A stretch of DNA of 40,968 nucleotides from Gammaproteobacteria bacterium (GCA_003645535.1 QNFP01000008.1:1-40968), one strand, 5' to 3'. Counted from the first letter of the stretch, positions 7,898-16,461 are shown. Notes: generated by a model from the sequence alone, not told the origin. Made by a program: numbers and translations.

Positions 7898-10363
7898 ATG
7901 CAGGAACAATACCACCCGAAACACGTTGAGCGGAAGGTTCAGCAATATTGGCAGGAACACCAGTCATTCAAGGTCGAAGAAGATAGTAGCCGCGAAAAAT
8001 ACTATTGTTTGGCCATGTTCCCCTACCCCAGTGGTCAGCTACACATGGGCCATGTCCGCAACTACACCATCGCTGATGTAATTAGCCGCTATCAACGCAT
8101 GCTCGGCAAGAATGTCCTGCAACCTATGGGTTGGGATGCATTCGGCCTGCCAGCGGAAAATGCTGCCATTCAAAATCACACAGCACCCGCGCCATGGACC
8201 TATGAAAACATCCGTTATATGAAGGAACAGCTCAACTCGCTGGGCTTTGCTTATGACTGGAATCGAGAGCTAGCCACCTGCAAGCCAGAGTATTACAAAT
8301 GGGAACAGTGGTTTTTCACTCGTCTATATGAAAAAAATTTAGTGTACAAAAAAACCAGCGCCGTCAACTGGTGTCCTAATGACCAAACCGTCCTTGCTAA
8401 TGAACAGGTGATTGAAGGCTGTTGCTGGCGCTGTGATACGCCGGTGGAACGCAAGGAAATTCCCCAGTGGTTTATTCGTATAACCGACTACGCCGAGGAA
8501 TTACTCAACGGTCTGGATAAGCTCGAGGACTGGCCAATCCAGGTGCGCACTATGCAACGCAACTGGATTGGTAAAAGCCGGGGCGTCACCATGAGCTTTG
8601 GACTATCCTCCCCAGTTGCCGGCTGCGACCACTTTGAGGTGTACACCACACGACCGGATACGCTGATGGGCGTAACCTACCTGAGCCTGGCCGCCGAGCA
8701 CCCCATCAGTCTGGCGCTAGCAGATACAAACGTCCAGCTGGCCGAATTTATCGCCACCTGCAAACGCCAGTCCGTCGCCGAAGCTGACATGGCCACCATG
8801 GACAAAGCAGGCGTGGATACAGGCATCCGCGCAATCCACCCAGTTAGCGGGAAGGAAGTGCCTGTCTGGGTCGCCAATTATGTATTGATGGGTTACGGTT
8901 CCGGCGCTGTGATGGCGGTGCCCGCCCATGACCAACGGGATTGGGAATTCGCAAAAAACTATCAACTACCCATTGAGCAAGTCATAACTCCCATAGATGA
9001 CACCCCCTGCAACATCGAACAGGAAGCTTTTGTCGCCAGGGGCCGGTTAATCAATTCCGGACAATTTAACGACCTGGAATTCGACCAGGCCTTTGATGCT
9101 ATCGCCAGCGAACTCGCCAAACGTGACAAAGGGCGGGTTAGCACCAACTACCGCCTGCGAGATTGGGGGGTATCACGGCAACGCTACTGGGGCTCACCAA
9201 TCCCGATGTTGTACACACCGGACGGAGAAGAAATACCCGTACCTGCAGACAAACTTCCAGTGTTGCTGCCGGAAGATGTCGAAATGGATGGCGTGCATTC
9301 GCCAATAAAGGCCGATACCGAATGGAAAAAGACCTCACTTGAAGGCCAGCAACTGGAACGAGAAACCGATACATTTGATACTTTTATGGAGTCTTCCTGG
9401 TATTACGCCCGTTTCACCTGTCCAGACAGCTCAGATGCCATGCTCGATTCTGATCGTGCTAACTACTGGTTACCTGTCGATCAATACGTCGGTGGTATCG
9501 AACACGCCATACTGCATCTCCTCTATGCCCGCTTCTACCACAAACTAATGCGTGATGAAGGGCTGCTCAATTCGGACGAACCTTTTACCAAGTTACTCTG
9601 CCAGGGCATGGTGCTAAAAGACGGCAGTAAAATGTCCAAGTCAAAGGGCAACACTGTTGACCCACAGGGCCTGATTAATCAGTATGGCGCCGACACTGTG
9701 CGCATGTTTACCATGTTTGCCGCCCCCCCTGAACAGTCTCTGGAATGGTCCGATGAAGGAGTCGCGGGTGCTTCCCGTTTCCTGCGTCGCCTGTGGAAAG
9801 CCCTGCATAATCATATAACCGGCGACGCAGCCAGGCCTCTAGACCTGGATATAGAAAGCCTTGTTCCCATCGAACGCGAGGTGCGCCGCAAAGTCCATAG
9901 CACTATCGCCAAGGTCAGTGATGATTACGGGCGCCGTCAAACTTTTAATACCGCGATTGCGGCAGTGATGGAATTACTCAACGAACTCAACAAGCTGAAT
10001 GAAAATACTCCTCAGGCCAGAGCTGTCACCCATGAAGCCATGGAAACAGCGGTATTATTACTGGCGCCCATCGCTCCCCACCTGTGTCATGTCGCCTGGG
10101 CCGCTCTCGGTCATAGTGAACCGGTGATCGACGCAAGCTGGCCCACCGTTGATGAGTCCGCGCTGGTGCGCAGCAGTATTCCGATGGCGGTACAGGTAAA
10201 CGGAAAAGTGCGGGGGCAAATCGAAGTCACTGTCGGTGCCCTGCGCGAAGCTATTGAACAGCTCGCGCTTGAGGATACAAATGTGCAGCGCTTTACGGAA
10301 GGAAAAGGCATCCGTAAAGTAATCGTCGTGCCCGAAAAACTGGTTAACATAGTTACCGACTGA
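7898..10363 (+). CDS. leuS: Leucyl-tRNA synthetase
   Basis: LeuRS charges tRNA-Leu in the cytosol. I place the start at the ATG at 7898, because MQEQYHP matches the E. coli N-terminus exactly at its start; an ATG 54 bases further upstream gives an unconserved extension. The product has 821 residues. The class I HIGH motif is HMGH at 49-52. The CP1 editing domain is present ([12 protein letters not shown] near 250, [15 protein letters not shown]). KMSKS is at 578-582. The distance from CQGMVL to KMSKS is only four residues, so the leucine-specific domain of about 50 residues seen in E. coli and Pseudomonas is missing. The stop codon lies inside a 15-bp tandem repeat. lptE and holA follow in the usual order. 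Confidence 0.98.
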   Translation: MQEQYHPKHVERKVQQYWQEHQSFKVEEDSSREKYYCLAMFPYPSGQLHMGHVRNYTIADVISRYQRMLGKNVLQPMGWDAFGLPAENAAIQNHTAPAPWTYENIRYMKEQLNSLGFAYDWNRELATCKPEYYKWEQWFFTRLYEKNLVYKKTSAVNWCPNDQTVLANEQVIEGCCWRCDTPVERKEIPQWFIRITDYAEELLNGLDKLEDWPIQVRTMQRNWIGKSRGVTMSFGLSSPVAGCDHFEVYTTRPDTLMGVTYLSLAAEHPISLALADTNVQLAEFIATCKRQSVAEADMATMDKAGVDTGIRAIHPVSGKEVPVWVANYVLMGYGSGAVMAVPAHDQRDWEFAKNYQLPIEQVITPIDDTPCNIEQEAFVARGRLINSGQFNDLEFDQAFDAIASELAKRDKGRVSTNYRLRDWGVSRQRYWGSPIPMLYTPDGEEIPVPADKLPVLLPEDVEMDGVHSPIKADTEWKKTSLEGQQLERETDTFDTFMESSWYYARFTCPDSSDAMLDSDRANYWLPVDQYVGGIEHAILHLLYARFYHKLMRDEGLLNSDEPFTKLLCQGMVLKDGSKMSKSKGNTVDPQGLINQYGADTVRMFTMFAAPPEQSLEWSDEGVAGASRFLRRLWKALHNHITGDAARPLDLDIESLVPIEREVRRKVHSTIAKVSDDYGRRQTFNTAIAAVMELLNELNKLNENTPQARAVTHEAMETAVLLLAPIAPHLCHVAWAALGHSEPVIDASWPTVDESALVRSSIPMAVQVNGKVRGQIEVTVGALREAIEQLALEDTNVQRFTEGKGIRKVIVVPEKLVNIVTD

Positions 10364-10412
10364 ATGATTACCGACTGAATGATTACCGACTAAATGGTCA
10401 CCGACCAAACTG
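10353..10412. repeat. 15-bp tandem repeat covering the leuS stop codon, four copies
   Basis: The unit TTACCGACTGAATGA occurs at 10353-10367 and, identical, at 10368-10382. A third copy (10383-10397) has two changes and a fourth (10398-10412) is more diverged. The unit is five codons long and contains the leuS TGA, so in-frame stops recur at 10376-10378 (TGA) and 10391-10393 (TAA). The fourth copy has CAA at that place. Each stop is followed directly by ATG, giving tiny frames that read M-I-T-D-stop. Confidence 0.93.
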
Positions 10413-10443
10413 GCGACGGATAACAAGATTACAGGATCTCTCC

Positions 10444-10986
10444 ATGAACAAAACGGTAGTTTCTACTTGCATGCTTGCGTTGCTACTCTCTACGGTGAGC
10501 GCCTGTGGCTGGCACTTACGCGGCTCCACCGGCAGTGCCGCTAACGCCAACTTCAACTTTGACCGCATACATATCAGTGCTCAAAACCAGCGTAGCGATA
10601 CCGTCCGCCAGCTGAACAGACAGCTACGCGCAAGCGGTGTGAGCCTGTCCGACATCGCCACAGACGCCAGCTACAGGCTGGTTATCATGAAGGAGAGGAG
10701 CGATCAACGCACTGCAACAGTAAGCGCCAGCGCGCGTATTTCAGAGCTATCTTTGACCGAGACAGTAGAATTTACTGTGCTGGATACAGACGGCAAACCG
10801 GTTATTCCACCCACCCTGCTCAAGGTAGAGCGAATATTTGAATACGATGAACACAATGTTCTCGCCACCGCAGATGAGTCACGAATGCTCAAAAGCGAAA
10901 TGCGCGGGGATCTGGCAGGGCAGATATACAATCGTTTGCGCCGCCTGAAGAAACCTGCTGCAGCTAGCAATGCGCCTGCCAGCTGA
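10444..10986 (+). CDS. lptE: LPS-assembly lipoprotein LptE
   Basis: LptE is the outer-membrane lipoprotein that plugs the LptD barrel and completes the LPS translocon. The 180-residue product begins with a lipoprotein signal peptide; the lipobox VSAC places the acylated cysteine at residue 21, followed by the typical GWHLRG start of mature LptE. The rest has the expected LptE size and alternating strands. A Shine-Dalgarno AGGA lies 8 bases before the ATG. It follows leuS and overlaps holA by 17 bases, the standard order in Gammaproteobacteria. Its partner lptD is encoded about 9 kb away at 19743, and its acylation would need the Lnt encoded at 6085. Confidence 0.95.
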   Translation: MNKTVVSTCMLALLLSTVSACGWHLRGSTGSAANANFNFDRIHISAQNQRSDTVRQLNRQLRASGVSLSDIATDASYRLVIMKERSDQRTATVSASARISELSLTETVEFTVLDTDGKPVIPPTLLKVERIFEYDEHNVLATADESRMLKSEMRGDLAGQIYNRLRRLKKPAAASNAPAS

Positions 10987-12016
10987 GCAACTGCAAAATA
11001 ATTTAAACCAGGGGCCCGGACCGGTGTATGTGGTCACGGGCGATGAGCCTTTGCTGGTTCAGGAAGTCTGCGATACCATCCGTAGTACCGCACGAGCTAA
11101 TGGTTTCGGTGACCGGGAGCTGTTTGAAGTCAATCAACATTTCGATTGGCACCAGGTACTCAACGAAGCCAACAGTCTGTCACTTTTTGCTGACAAAAAG
11201 ATCCTCGAACTACGCATTCCTTCTGGCAAACCCGGCAGGGAGGGTGGCAAGTTTTTTGACGAGTATTGCCAGAACATAAACACCGATAACTTGCTGCTCA
11301 TCATACTCCCCAAACTGGATAGAGCGGCGACCAATAGCAAATGGTTTCGAACCCTCGATAGTCACGGAGCGATCGTACAAATTTGGCCGGTCACTGCGAC
11401 GCAAATGCCCAACTGGATTAACCGCCGTCTACAGGCGGCGGGAATAAAAGCAAACAAACAGGCTATTGAAGTACTGGCCGACCGTGTAGAGGGCAATTTG
11501 CTGGCAGCCAGCCAGGAAATCGAAAAACTTAAGCTGCTCATTGAAGACGGTGTTATCGATGTTGAAACCATGTCGACGGTAGTCGCTGACAGCGCACGTT
11601 ACAGCGTCTTCAATTTGGTTGACCGAGCGCTGTCCGGCGACAGCGAAGCTGCTGCGCGAACGCTTTTCGGCTTGCGCAGCGAAGGTACTGAACCGAGTAT
11701 CGTGTTGTGGGCACTGACTCGCGAACTGCGTACGTTGGTGAAGGCCAGTGAACAAATCGCTGCGGGGGCGCACACTGATTGGGTATTGAAAAGTCTTGGC
11801 GTATGGAGCAAGCACCAACCACTGATACGTAGTGCCTTAAAACGATTGAGGCCAGCGCAACTGGTGATGCTGTTACGCCAGGCCGCAGGTGTCGATCGCG
11901 CCATAAAAGGTTTGAATCCAACTTCGCCCTGGCAGGAATTGACTACTATTATATTAAGCATGAGTGGCGACAACCCCATCCACCCACAAAACTTACGCCT
12001 GGGCTTGCGCCAGTGA
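10970..12016 (+). CDS. holA: DNA polymerase III subunit delta
   Basis: HolA is the delta subunit of the clamp loader; it opens the beta sliding clamp. The 348-residue length and the layout fit the family: an N-terminal domain (YVVTGDEPLLVQEVCDTIR, residues about 19-37), a 'SLFADKKILELR' block that contacts the clamp (about 70-81), a central domain with EGNLLAASQEIEKL, and the C-terminal collar domain. The ATG lies 17 bases inside the lptE frame, so the two genes are coupled. Little conserved sequence follows, only a decayed gene remnant. Confidence 0.96.
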   Translation: MRLPAEQLQNNLNQGPGPVYVVTGDEPLLVQEVCDTIRSTARANGFGDRELFEVNQHFDWHQVLNEANSLSLFADKKILELRIPSGKPGREGGKFFDEYCQNINTDNLLLIILPKLDRAATNSKWFRTLDSHGAIVQIWPVTATQMPNWINRRLQAAGIKANKQAIEVLADRVEGNLLAASQEIEKLKLLIEDGVIDVETMSTVVADSARYSVFNLVDRALSGDSEAAARTLFGLRSEGTEPSIVLWALTRELRTLVKASEQIAAGAHTDWVLKSLGVWSKHQPLIRSALKRLRPAQLVMLLRQAAGVDRAIKGLNPTSPWQELTTIILSMSGDNPIHPQNLRLGLRQ

Positions 12017-12043
12017 ACCCGCTTTTAAAATAACAGGACTATC

Positions 12044-12178
12044 ATGATCAGCTGCGAAAGCCACTTCGTTAAATGTCCCGACTCAGCGCTGGCAAAAGGC
12101 TGTTTCAAATTAGTCACCCTCGAGGTGCCAGACCAGCTTGAAGACGAACAGGTGCTGGTCAAAACTGCCAATGCCTAG
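12044..12178 (+). pseudogene. Remnant of the N-terminus of a medium-chain NADP-dependent oxidoreductase
   Basis: A 44-codon frame begins at an ATG and ends at a TAG. Its residues about 11-40 fit the first block of zinc-free MDR oxidoreductases (CurA/leukotriene-dehydrogenase type): P-x7-x-F-x-L-x5-P-x2-L-x3-QVLVK. In intact proteins the next residues are typically 'YLSVDPYMR'. Here the codon where Tyr is expected is TAG, the Ser two codons on is kept (AGT), and the rest is lost. I read this as a decayed gene of which only the start survives. It could instead be a short expressed peptide; the match is partial and made from memory. Confidence 0.45.
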
Positions 12179-12279
12179 ACGAGTCACCTACTCTTTACCA
12201 ACTGTAGATCTGGTTATAGATATTAAATGCTTCAACTCGGGGCTCACATATCTCAGCGTCGCTCAAGGAAACAAGTAAA

Positions 12280-13209
12280 GTGGGCAAAAAAAAGGATCGA
12301 GCGAAGACCGGTCGACTGGGCCTCTATGCACCGCGTTTCTGGCCTTCATGGCTGATAGTAGGCGTAACCTGGTTGCTGGCCAAACTACCAATGAACGTGC
12401 AACACCGTCTTACTAGTGGCCTCACCACACTGGCATTAAAAACCCGCTCGTCCCGGATTAAAATCGTGCACCGAAATATTGAGCTGTGTTTCCCCGAACT
12501 GTCGCCCCAGCAACATGAAGAATTGGTCAAAAAAAATCTGTATTCCACTCTGTTAATGTTATTTGATCTGGTTAATATCGTCTGGAACTCCCGTGAATCC
12601 AACCTTAACCAGGGTCGAATGGTGGGCGAGGAGTATCTGCACCAGGCACTGGCGACAGATAAACCATTACTGCTGGTATCCGGCCATGCCAACTGCTTTT
12701 TACCGGCTATCACTCTAATCTCAACTATTACGCCCTTTTCAGTAGTCTATCGCCGCATGGACAATCCAGTACTGGAAGCACAGCTGTATCAACGCGGACG
12801 CAAGCACTATCCCGTTGAAACTATCCACCGTAAAGAAACTCGCTATATGTTAAAAAAACTGGTCAAAAAAGGCGTGATCCTGGTCATTCCAGATCAGGAT
12901 TTTGGCGGCAAACGAAACCCCTTTATCCCTTTTTTTGGCATCGACACCGCAACCATAACAGCCATTCCCAAATACGCTACGTTCGCTGACGCGAACGTAT
13001 TGCTTTATTACACCCACAGGGAACCAGACGGACGATATATTGTTGAAGTGGAACCAATGCTGGAAAACTATCCATCCGGGGACGATATAGCCGATACAGT
13101 GCTCTGGAGTGACTGGCTGGAGAGAAAAATTCGCGAACACCCAGAAGACTATTTATGGTTACACCGTCGCTTTAAAAGCAGACCCAAAGGCGAGGCAAAG
13201 CTCTACTAA
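12280..13209 (+). CDS. LpxL/HtrB-family acyltransferase with altered catalytic motif
   Basis: The 309-residue product belongs to the lipid A lauroyl/myristoyl acyltransferase family (LpxL/LpxM/LpxP), inner-membrane enzymes that add secondary acyl chains to lipid A. Family marks are an N-terminal hydrophobic segment (about 21-38), HRNIELCFPEL (about 65-75), PDQDFGG followed by FIPFFG (about 206-225), and the C-terminal WLHRRFKSRP block. The usual HX4E catalytic motif is H136-ANCF-L141, so the acidic residue is replaced by Leu. The enzyme may be inactive, use another acid, or act on a different lipid. Translation starts at GTG with AAGGA upstream. Its 3' end is 4 bases from the convergent DUF815 gene. 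Confidence 0.88.
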   Translation: MGKKKDRAKTGRLGLYAPRFWPSWLIVGVTWLLAKLPMNVQHRLTSGLTTLALKTRSSRIKIVHRNIELCFPELSPQQHEELVKKNLYSTLLMLFDLVNIVWNSRESNLNQGRMVGEEYLHQALATDKPLLLVSGHANCFLPAITLISTITPFSVVYRRMDNPVLEAQLYQRGRKHYPVETIHRKETRYMLKKLVKKGVILVIPDQDFGGKRNPFIPFFGIDTATITAIPKYATFADANVLLYYTHREPDGRYIVEVEPMLENYPSGDDIADTVLWSDWLERKIREHPEDYLWLHRRFKSRPKGEAKLY

Positions 13210-13213
13210 AGAC

Positions 13214-14062
13214 TCATCTGGGCATACCGGCCTGGGGGCGATACTGGATCCGAAATTGTTTCGCCGTGCGGCCACTCTTTGAAGCCCGCACCATAGCAAA
13301 CTGTTTGGCTGCAAGGTGCAGGGCGTCCCTTCCGCCAGGGGCGTCCTTTAATGAACCATTTGCTAAATCGTTTGGTGAATCGTTTCGCTGATCTCCAGGC
13401 TGATCTGCCGGGAAGTCGTCAAATAAATCATCCACAATAGCCAGGTACTGAGCCATGGAATTCGGGTAGAAAGACAGCCATAAACCAAACCGGTCAGCCA
13501 ACGACAACTTTTCCTCTACCACGTCACCATAATGCAATTCACCGGCAACGATTTCGACGCCTTCATTGTCAGTCTTTTCCTCACTAATTAGATGGCGGCG
13601 ATTGGAAGTCGCGCAAACCAGCACATTTTCTGGCGGCAACTCTATCGAACCCTCCAACACGCTTTTTAAATGTTTATAGGCTGTTTCACCTTCATCGAAG
13701 GATAGATCATCACAAAAAATCAAAAATCGTTGCGGTAATTCCCGTAGATCATCCACTACCTCAGGCAAATCATCGAGATCATCCTTGTCTATTTCAATGA
13801 CCCGTAGACCCTCCGTGTGGTAGTTGTTCAGTGCAGCTTTAACCAGTGATGACTTACCGGTGCCGCGGCTACCCCACAGCAGGATATTATTGGCCACAGC
13901 GCCACGCAAAAACTGCTCAATATTTGCTTTAAACTCGGCTTTCTGTCGGTCAATCCCTAGCAATTCGTCAAAACCAATAGTATCGATTCGCTTCACCGCC
14001 CGTAAGCTGCCTCGCTTAGGTCGCCAAATTGCAGCCACATCGCTATTCCAGTCGATACTCAT
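13214..14062 (-). CDS. DUF815-family AAA+ ATPase
   Basis: The 282-residue product is a DUF815-type P-loop ATPase: Walker A GSRGTGKS at residues 64-71 and Walker B FLIFCDDLSF at about 113-122, with LLWG before and the sensor-like block VLVCATSNRRHLISE after. The N-terminal segment FDELLGIDRQK is also typical. Function in this family is unknown. I use the ATG at 14062, not an ATG 48 bases upstream, because GGGAG lies 8 bases before it and it overlaps the TGA of the VanZ-like gene as ATGA. Near the C-terminus there is a low-complexity stretch rich in Asp, Asn and Pro (about 225-250) that looks like an insertion in an otherwise compact domain. Confidence 0.92.
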   Translation of the reverse strand: MSIDWNSDVAAIWRPKRGSLRAVKRIDTIGFDELLGIDRQKAEFKANIEQFLRGAVANNILLWGSRGTGKSSLVKAALNNYHTEGLRVIEIDKDDLDDLPEVVDDLRELPQRFLIFCDDLSFDEGETAYKHLKSVLEGSIELPPENVLVCATSNRRHLISEEKTDNEGVEIVAGELHYGDVVEEKLSLADRFGLWLSFYPNSMAQYLAIVDDLFDDFPADQPGDQRNDSPNDLANGSLKDAPGGRDALHLAAKQFAMVRASKSGRTAKQFRIQYRPQAGMPR

Positions 14063-14448
14063 AGTTTTTTCTCCCGCCGCACAGTGAATGCAAAATATCT
14101 TCCTGGCCATCTGGTTATGTACAGGGACAACAGCAAATTACCGATCCCCGCACCGCTTATATTGGCCAACACATCGGCGCCTTCCATAAATCGGTAGCCG
14201 GTGCTGTACTGAAGCAATTCTATCGATACCCCAAAAGCCAACAGACCAAGGTGTATTGCCCAGCGCAACACCGGCCCGGGAAAAGCCAACCAGGCGACAA
14301 TATAAAGACAGGCATAAGTGATGCAGTGCGCTATCTTATCAACACCAACAAACAGTTCATCGCCAGATGCCGGGCTCAATGACGCGTAACTGACAACCAA
14401 TACTGCAACCGCGAGGACCACTCGCCAGAACACCAAAACGACTCCCAC
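14059..14448 (-). CDS. VanZ-like small membrane protein
   Basis: This 129-residue protein has about four hydrophobic segments (roughly 4-22, 38-55, 61-80, 95-112) and the VanZ-family pattern: DKIAHCITYACLY, then IELLQY..GYRFMEGADVLANISGAGIG. The polar residues of these motifs (His, Glu, Gln, Arg, Asp, Asn) are all kept. VanZ itself gives low-level teicoplanin resistance, but most family members have no known role, and I do not infer resistance here. It starts with GTG; only a weak GAGAG precedes it. Its stop overlaps the DUF815 start, so the two form an operon. Confidence 0.85.
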   Translation of the reverse strand: MGVVLVFWRVVLAVAVLVVSYASLSPASGDELFVGVDKIAHCITYACLYIVAWLAFPGPVLRWAIHLGLLAFGVSIELLQYSTGYRFMEGADVLANISGAGIGNLLLSLYITRWPGRYFAFTVRREKKL

Positions 14449-14746
14449 AACTTACTCTCGTCTATCTAGCAAGGTCTCCATTATATGGAAGTTTCAGTAA
14501 ATACTCGCAAATTTGCTGTTTGCAGAAACCAGGTCATTTGAAAATCAAGGCACATTGGTAAAACGGCAATTGCCTATCTCAGTTACCTGCCTCAGTTACC
14601 TGCCTCAGTTGCCATAAGAAAAAGGACTTGCTAGGCTTGCTCGTCCTTATATACACTCCGCCGAACAAAAACCGTCGACACATCAACTATTCTATAGTCG
14701 GCACATTAATTACTAGTATTTTAAAACAGAAAAAAGAGAGGTTAAT
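14449..14746. other. Divergent intergenic region before the acyl-CoA synthetase gene
   Basis: These 298 bases separate the VanZ-like gene from the divergent acyl-CoA synthetase gene. They hold a 10-bp palindrome GCAAATTTGC (14507-14516), a 13-bp tandem repeat (14578-14613) and an AT-rich stretch just before the synthetase start. I find no convincing -35/-10 pair and no gene. Confidence 0.4.
14578..14613. repeat. 13-bp tandem repeat, about 2.8 copies
   Basis: CTCAGTTACCTGC is present at 14578-14590 and 14591-14603, and a partial copy CTCAGTTGCC at 14604-14613. It lies in the divergent spacer and is not next to a stop codon, unlike the leuS and secY repeats. Confidence 0.85.
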
Positions 14747-16285
14747 ATGGATCAGGGTCTGGGGTACTGGCTAACTAAGCGCGAATTGATATCCGGCAAT
14801 CGACTCGCAGTAGTCAATCGTCATAGACGGTTTACCTATAAAGAAATGAACCGGCGCTGTAACCGCCTGGCCAGCGCCCTGCGAGAGAGCGGTGTGCGGC
14901 CCGGTGACCGAGTTTGTTCGCTGTTGATGAACGGCAATGAACAGCTGGAGCTGATCTTTGCTGTCGCTAAACTGGGCGCAATCTTCCTGCCTATCAACTT
15001 CCGCCTGACTGTGCCAGAAATTGAATACATTGTTAAAGATTCGGGCGCACGTTCTATTTTCTTTCACGATGAATTCAGGCATCTGGCTGAGGGCGTACAA
15101 AAGCTAGTGAATTTTGACACTTCGATATACTGCGGAAACGCACGCGCCTGCGACGATGAAGCTGATTATGAAGCTTTTATAGCTAGCGGGTCGGACGCAG
15201 AAATGAACACAGATGTCAGTGCCGACGATGTCGCTTTGCTGATGTATACCTCAGGCACTACGGGTAAACCCAAAGGGGCTATGCTAACTCACGCCGCCCA
15301 CGCCACAAATGTATTCCACACCACACAACGCCTGCCCATTCATTCCGAGACGGTCGCACTCGGCGTAGCGCCCATGTTCCATATCGGTGGTACCAGTGTG
15401 ACTGTATTGCCAACCCTGTACCAGGGCGGCACAGTGGTCACACTACCTGAATTTGATGCCGTCAAGGTACTGGAAGTAACCGAGAAGGAGCGCCTTACCG
15501 GCCTGTTCTGCGTGCCTTCCATGTGGCAGATGATCGTCGAAGAGCTTGATAAAAAAGACTTTGACCTGAGCTCTGTGGAATTCCTGATGACCGGCGCCGC
15601 ACCAACGCCCTTAAAAATTCTCGCCTATTTCAAAGAACGCGGCCTGGATATCTATGAAGGCTTCGGCATGACCGAAATGGCACCCCTGGTGACCATCCTC
15701 GACAAATGGGACTGTGAACGCAAGAACGGCTCTGTAGGTTATCCCGCCTTCTTCGTGGATATTCGCACTGTTGACGACAACGGCAACGATGTTGCGGCCA
15801 ATGAAGTTGGCGAAATCATCTGCCGCGGACCCAACATGATGAAGGGTTACTGGAACAAACCCGAGGCTACAGTCGAGGCCTTGCGCGACGGTTGGTATCA
15901 CTCGGGAGATTTGGGTTATCTTGACGATGAGGGCTTTCTTTACATTGTCGATCGCAAGAAGGACATGCTTATCAGTGGCGGCGAAAACGTTTACCCTGCT
16001 GAACTTGAGCAGGTGATGTACCAACACGACGCCATCGCCGAAGTGGCTGTGATCGGTATACCCCATGAAAAATGGCAGGAAGTCCCCGCCGCCTGCGTTG
16101 TCGTTAAGGAAGGTGCAACGCTGACCGAAAACGAGCTGGTCGAATTCTGTAACGAACGGCTGGCGCGGTTTAAGGTGCCCAAAGCCGTGTACTTCCTGGA
16201 TGAATTACCCAAATCAGGTGCCGGCAAGATTCTGAAGACGGAACTACGCAAAAGTCATGGCGGTATTACCGTAGCTGCAAAATAG
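14747..16285 (+). CDS. AMP-forming acyl-CoA synthetase (long-chain type)
   Basis: The 512-residue product is an ANL-superfamily ligase that activates a carboxylic acid as acyl-AMP and then forms acyl-CoA. Motifs in order: the P-loop YTSGTTGKPKG (about 167-177), APMFHIGG (about 207-214), the adenine-binding YEGFGMTEMAP, YHSGDLGYLDDEGFLYIVDRKKDMLISGGENVYP (about 385-418) with the hinge region, and the C-terminal catalytic lysine in PKSGAGKILKTELR. Chain-length preference cannot be read from sequence; fatty-acid CoA ligase is the safest name. A good ribosome binding site (AGAGAGG) lies about 6 bases before the ATG. The gene stands alone and ends at a strong terminator. Confidence 0.93.
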   Translation: MDQGLGYWLTKRELISGNRLAVVNRHRRFTYKEMNRRCNRLASALRESGVRPGDRVCSLLMNGNEQLELIFAVAKLGAIFLPINFRLTVPEIEYIVKDSGARSIFFHDEFRHLAEGVQKLVNFDTSIYCGNARACDDEADYEAFIASGSDAEMNTDVSADDVALLMYTSGTTGKPKGAMLTHAAHATNVFHTTQRLPIHSETVALGVAPMFHIGGTSVTVLPTLYQGGTVVTLPEFDAVKVLEVTEKERLTGLFCVPSMWQMIVEELDKKDFDLSSVEFLMTGAAPTPLKILAYFKERGLDIYEGFGMTEMAPLVTILDKWDCERKNGSVGYPAFFVDIRTVDDNGNDVAANEVGEIICRGPNMMKGYWNKPEATVEALRDGWYHSGDLGYLDDEGFLYIVDRKKDMLISGGENVYPAELEQVMYQHDAIAEVAVIGIPHEKWQEVPAACVVVKEGATLTENELVEFCNERLARFKVPKAVYFLDELPKSGAGKILKTELRKSHGGITVAAK

Positions 16286-16320
16286 CTGACGGGCAGGCTT
16301 TCGCTTTATTTAGGCGAGCT

Positions 16321-16370
16321 AGACAAGCATTAAAAAAGGGGTTTAATTGCCCCTTTTTTAATGCTTGTCT
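16321..16370. terminator. Bidirectional intrinsic terminator with perfect 21-bp arms
   Basis: Left arm 16321-16341 and right arm 16350-16370 are exact reverse complements around an 8-base loop. The core is AAAAAAGGGG/CCCCTTTTTT, extended by AGACAAGCATT and its complement. A-run and T-run flank the GC core, so it can stop transcripts from both the acyl-CoA synthetase gene and the convergent aminotransferase gene. Confidence 0.92.
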
Positions 16371-16372
16371 TC

Positions 16373-16396
16373 TAATCCACTAACTAATCCACTAAC
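16373..16396. repeat. 12-bp tandem repeat, two perfect copies
   Basis: TAATCCACTAAC occurs at 16373-16384 and again at 16385-16396, directly after the terminator in the spacer between two convergent genes. Confidence 0.85.
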
Positions 16397-16461
16397 GCTG
16401 GTTTCCCGGATATTCGCCGGCAGCAAAACCTCTGCTTGCCTAAATCACCAACAAACCTGAT

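Noticed and set aside
7690-7929. 79-residue plus-strand frame between lnt and leuS
   Set aside because: It overlaps the conserved leuS start by 32 bases, begins without a ribosome binding site inside the hairpin cluster, and looks like no family I know.
10058-10426. Minus-strand frame opposite the leuS end with repeated NHSVG residues
   Set aside because: The repeated residues are only the antisense reading of the 15-bp tandem repeat; the rest is antisense to conserved LeuRS coding sequence.
14059-14448. Glycopeptide resistance role for the VanZ-like gene
   Set aside because: No other van genes are present, the organism is Gram-negative, and most VanZ-like proteins have no link to resistance.
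14507-14516. GCAAATTTGC palindrome as an operator for a fatty-acid regulator
   Set aside because: It lies over 200 bases before the acyl-CoA synthetase gene and does not fit the FadR or PsrA patterns I know well enough to claim.
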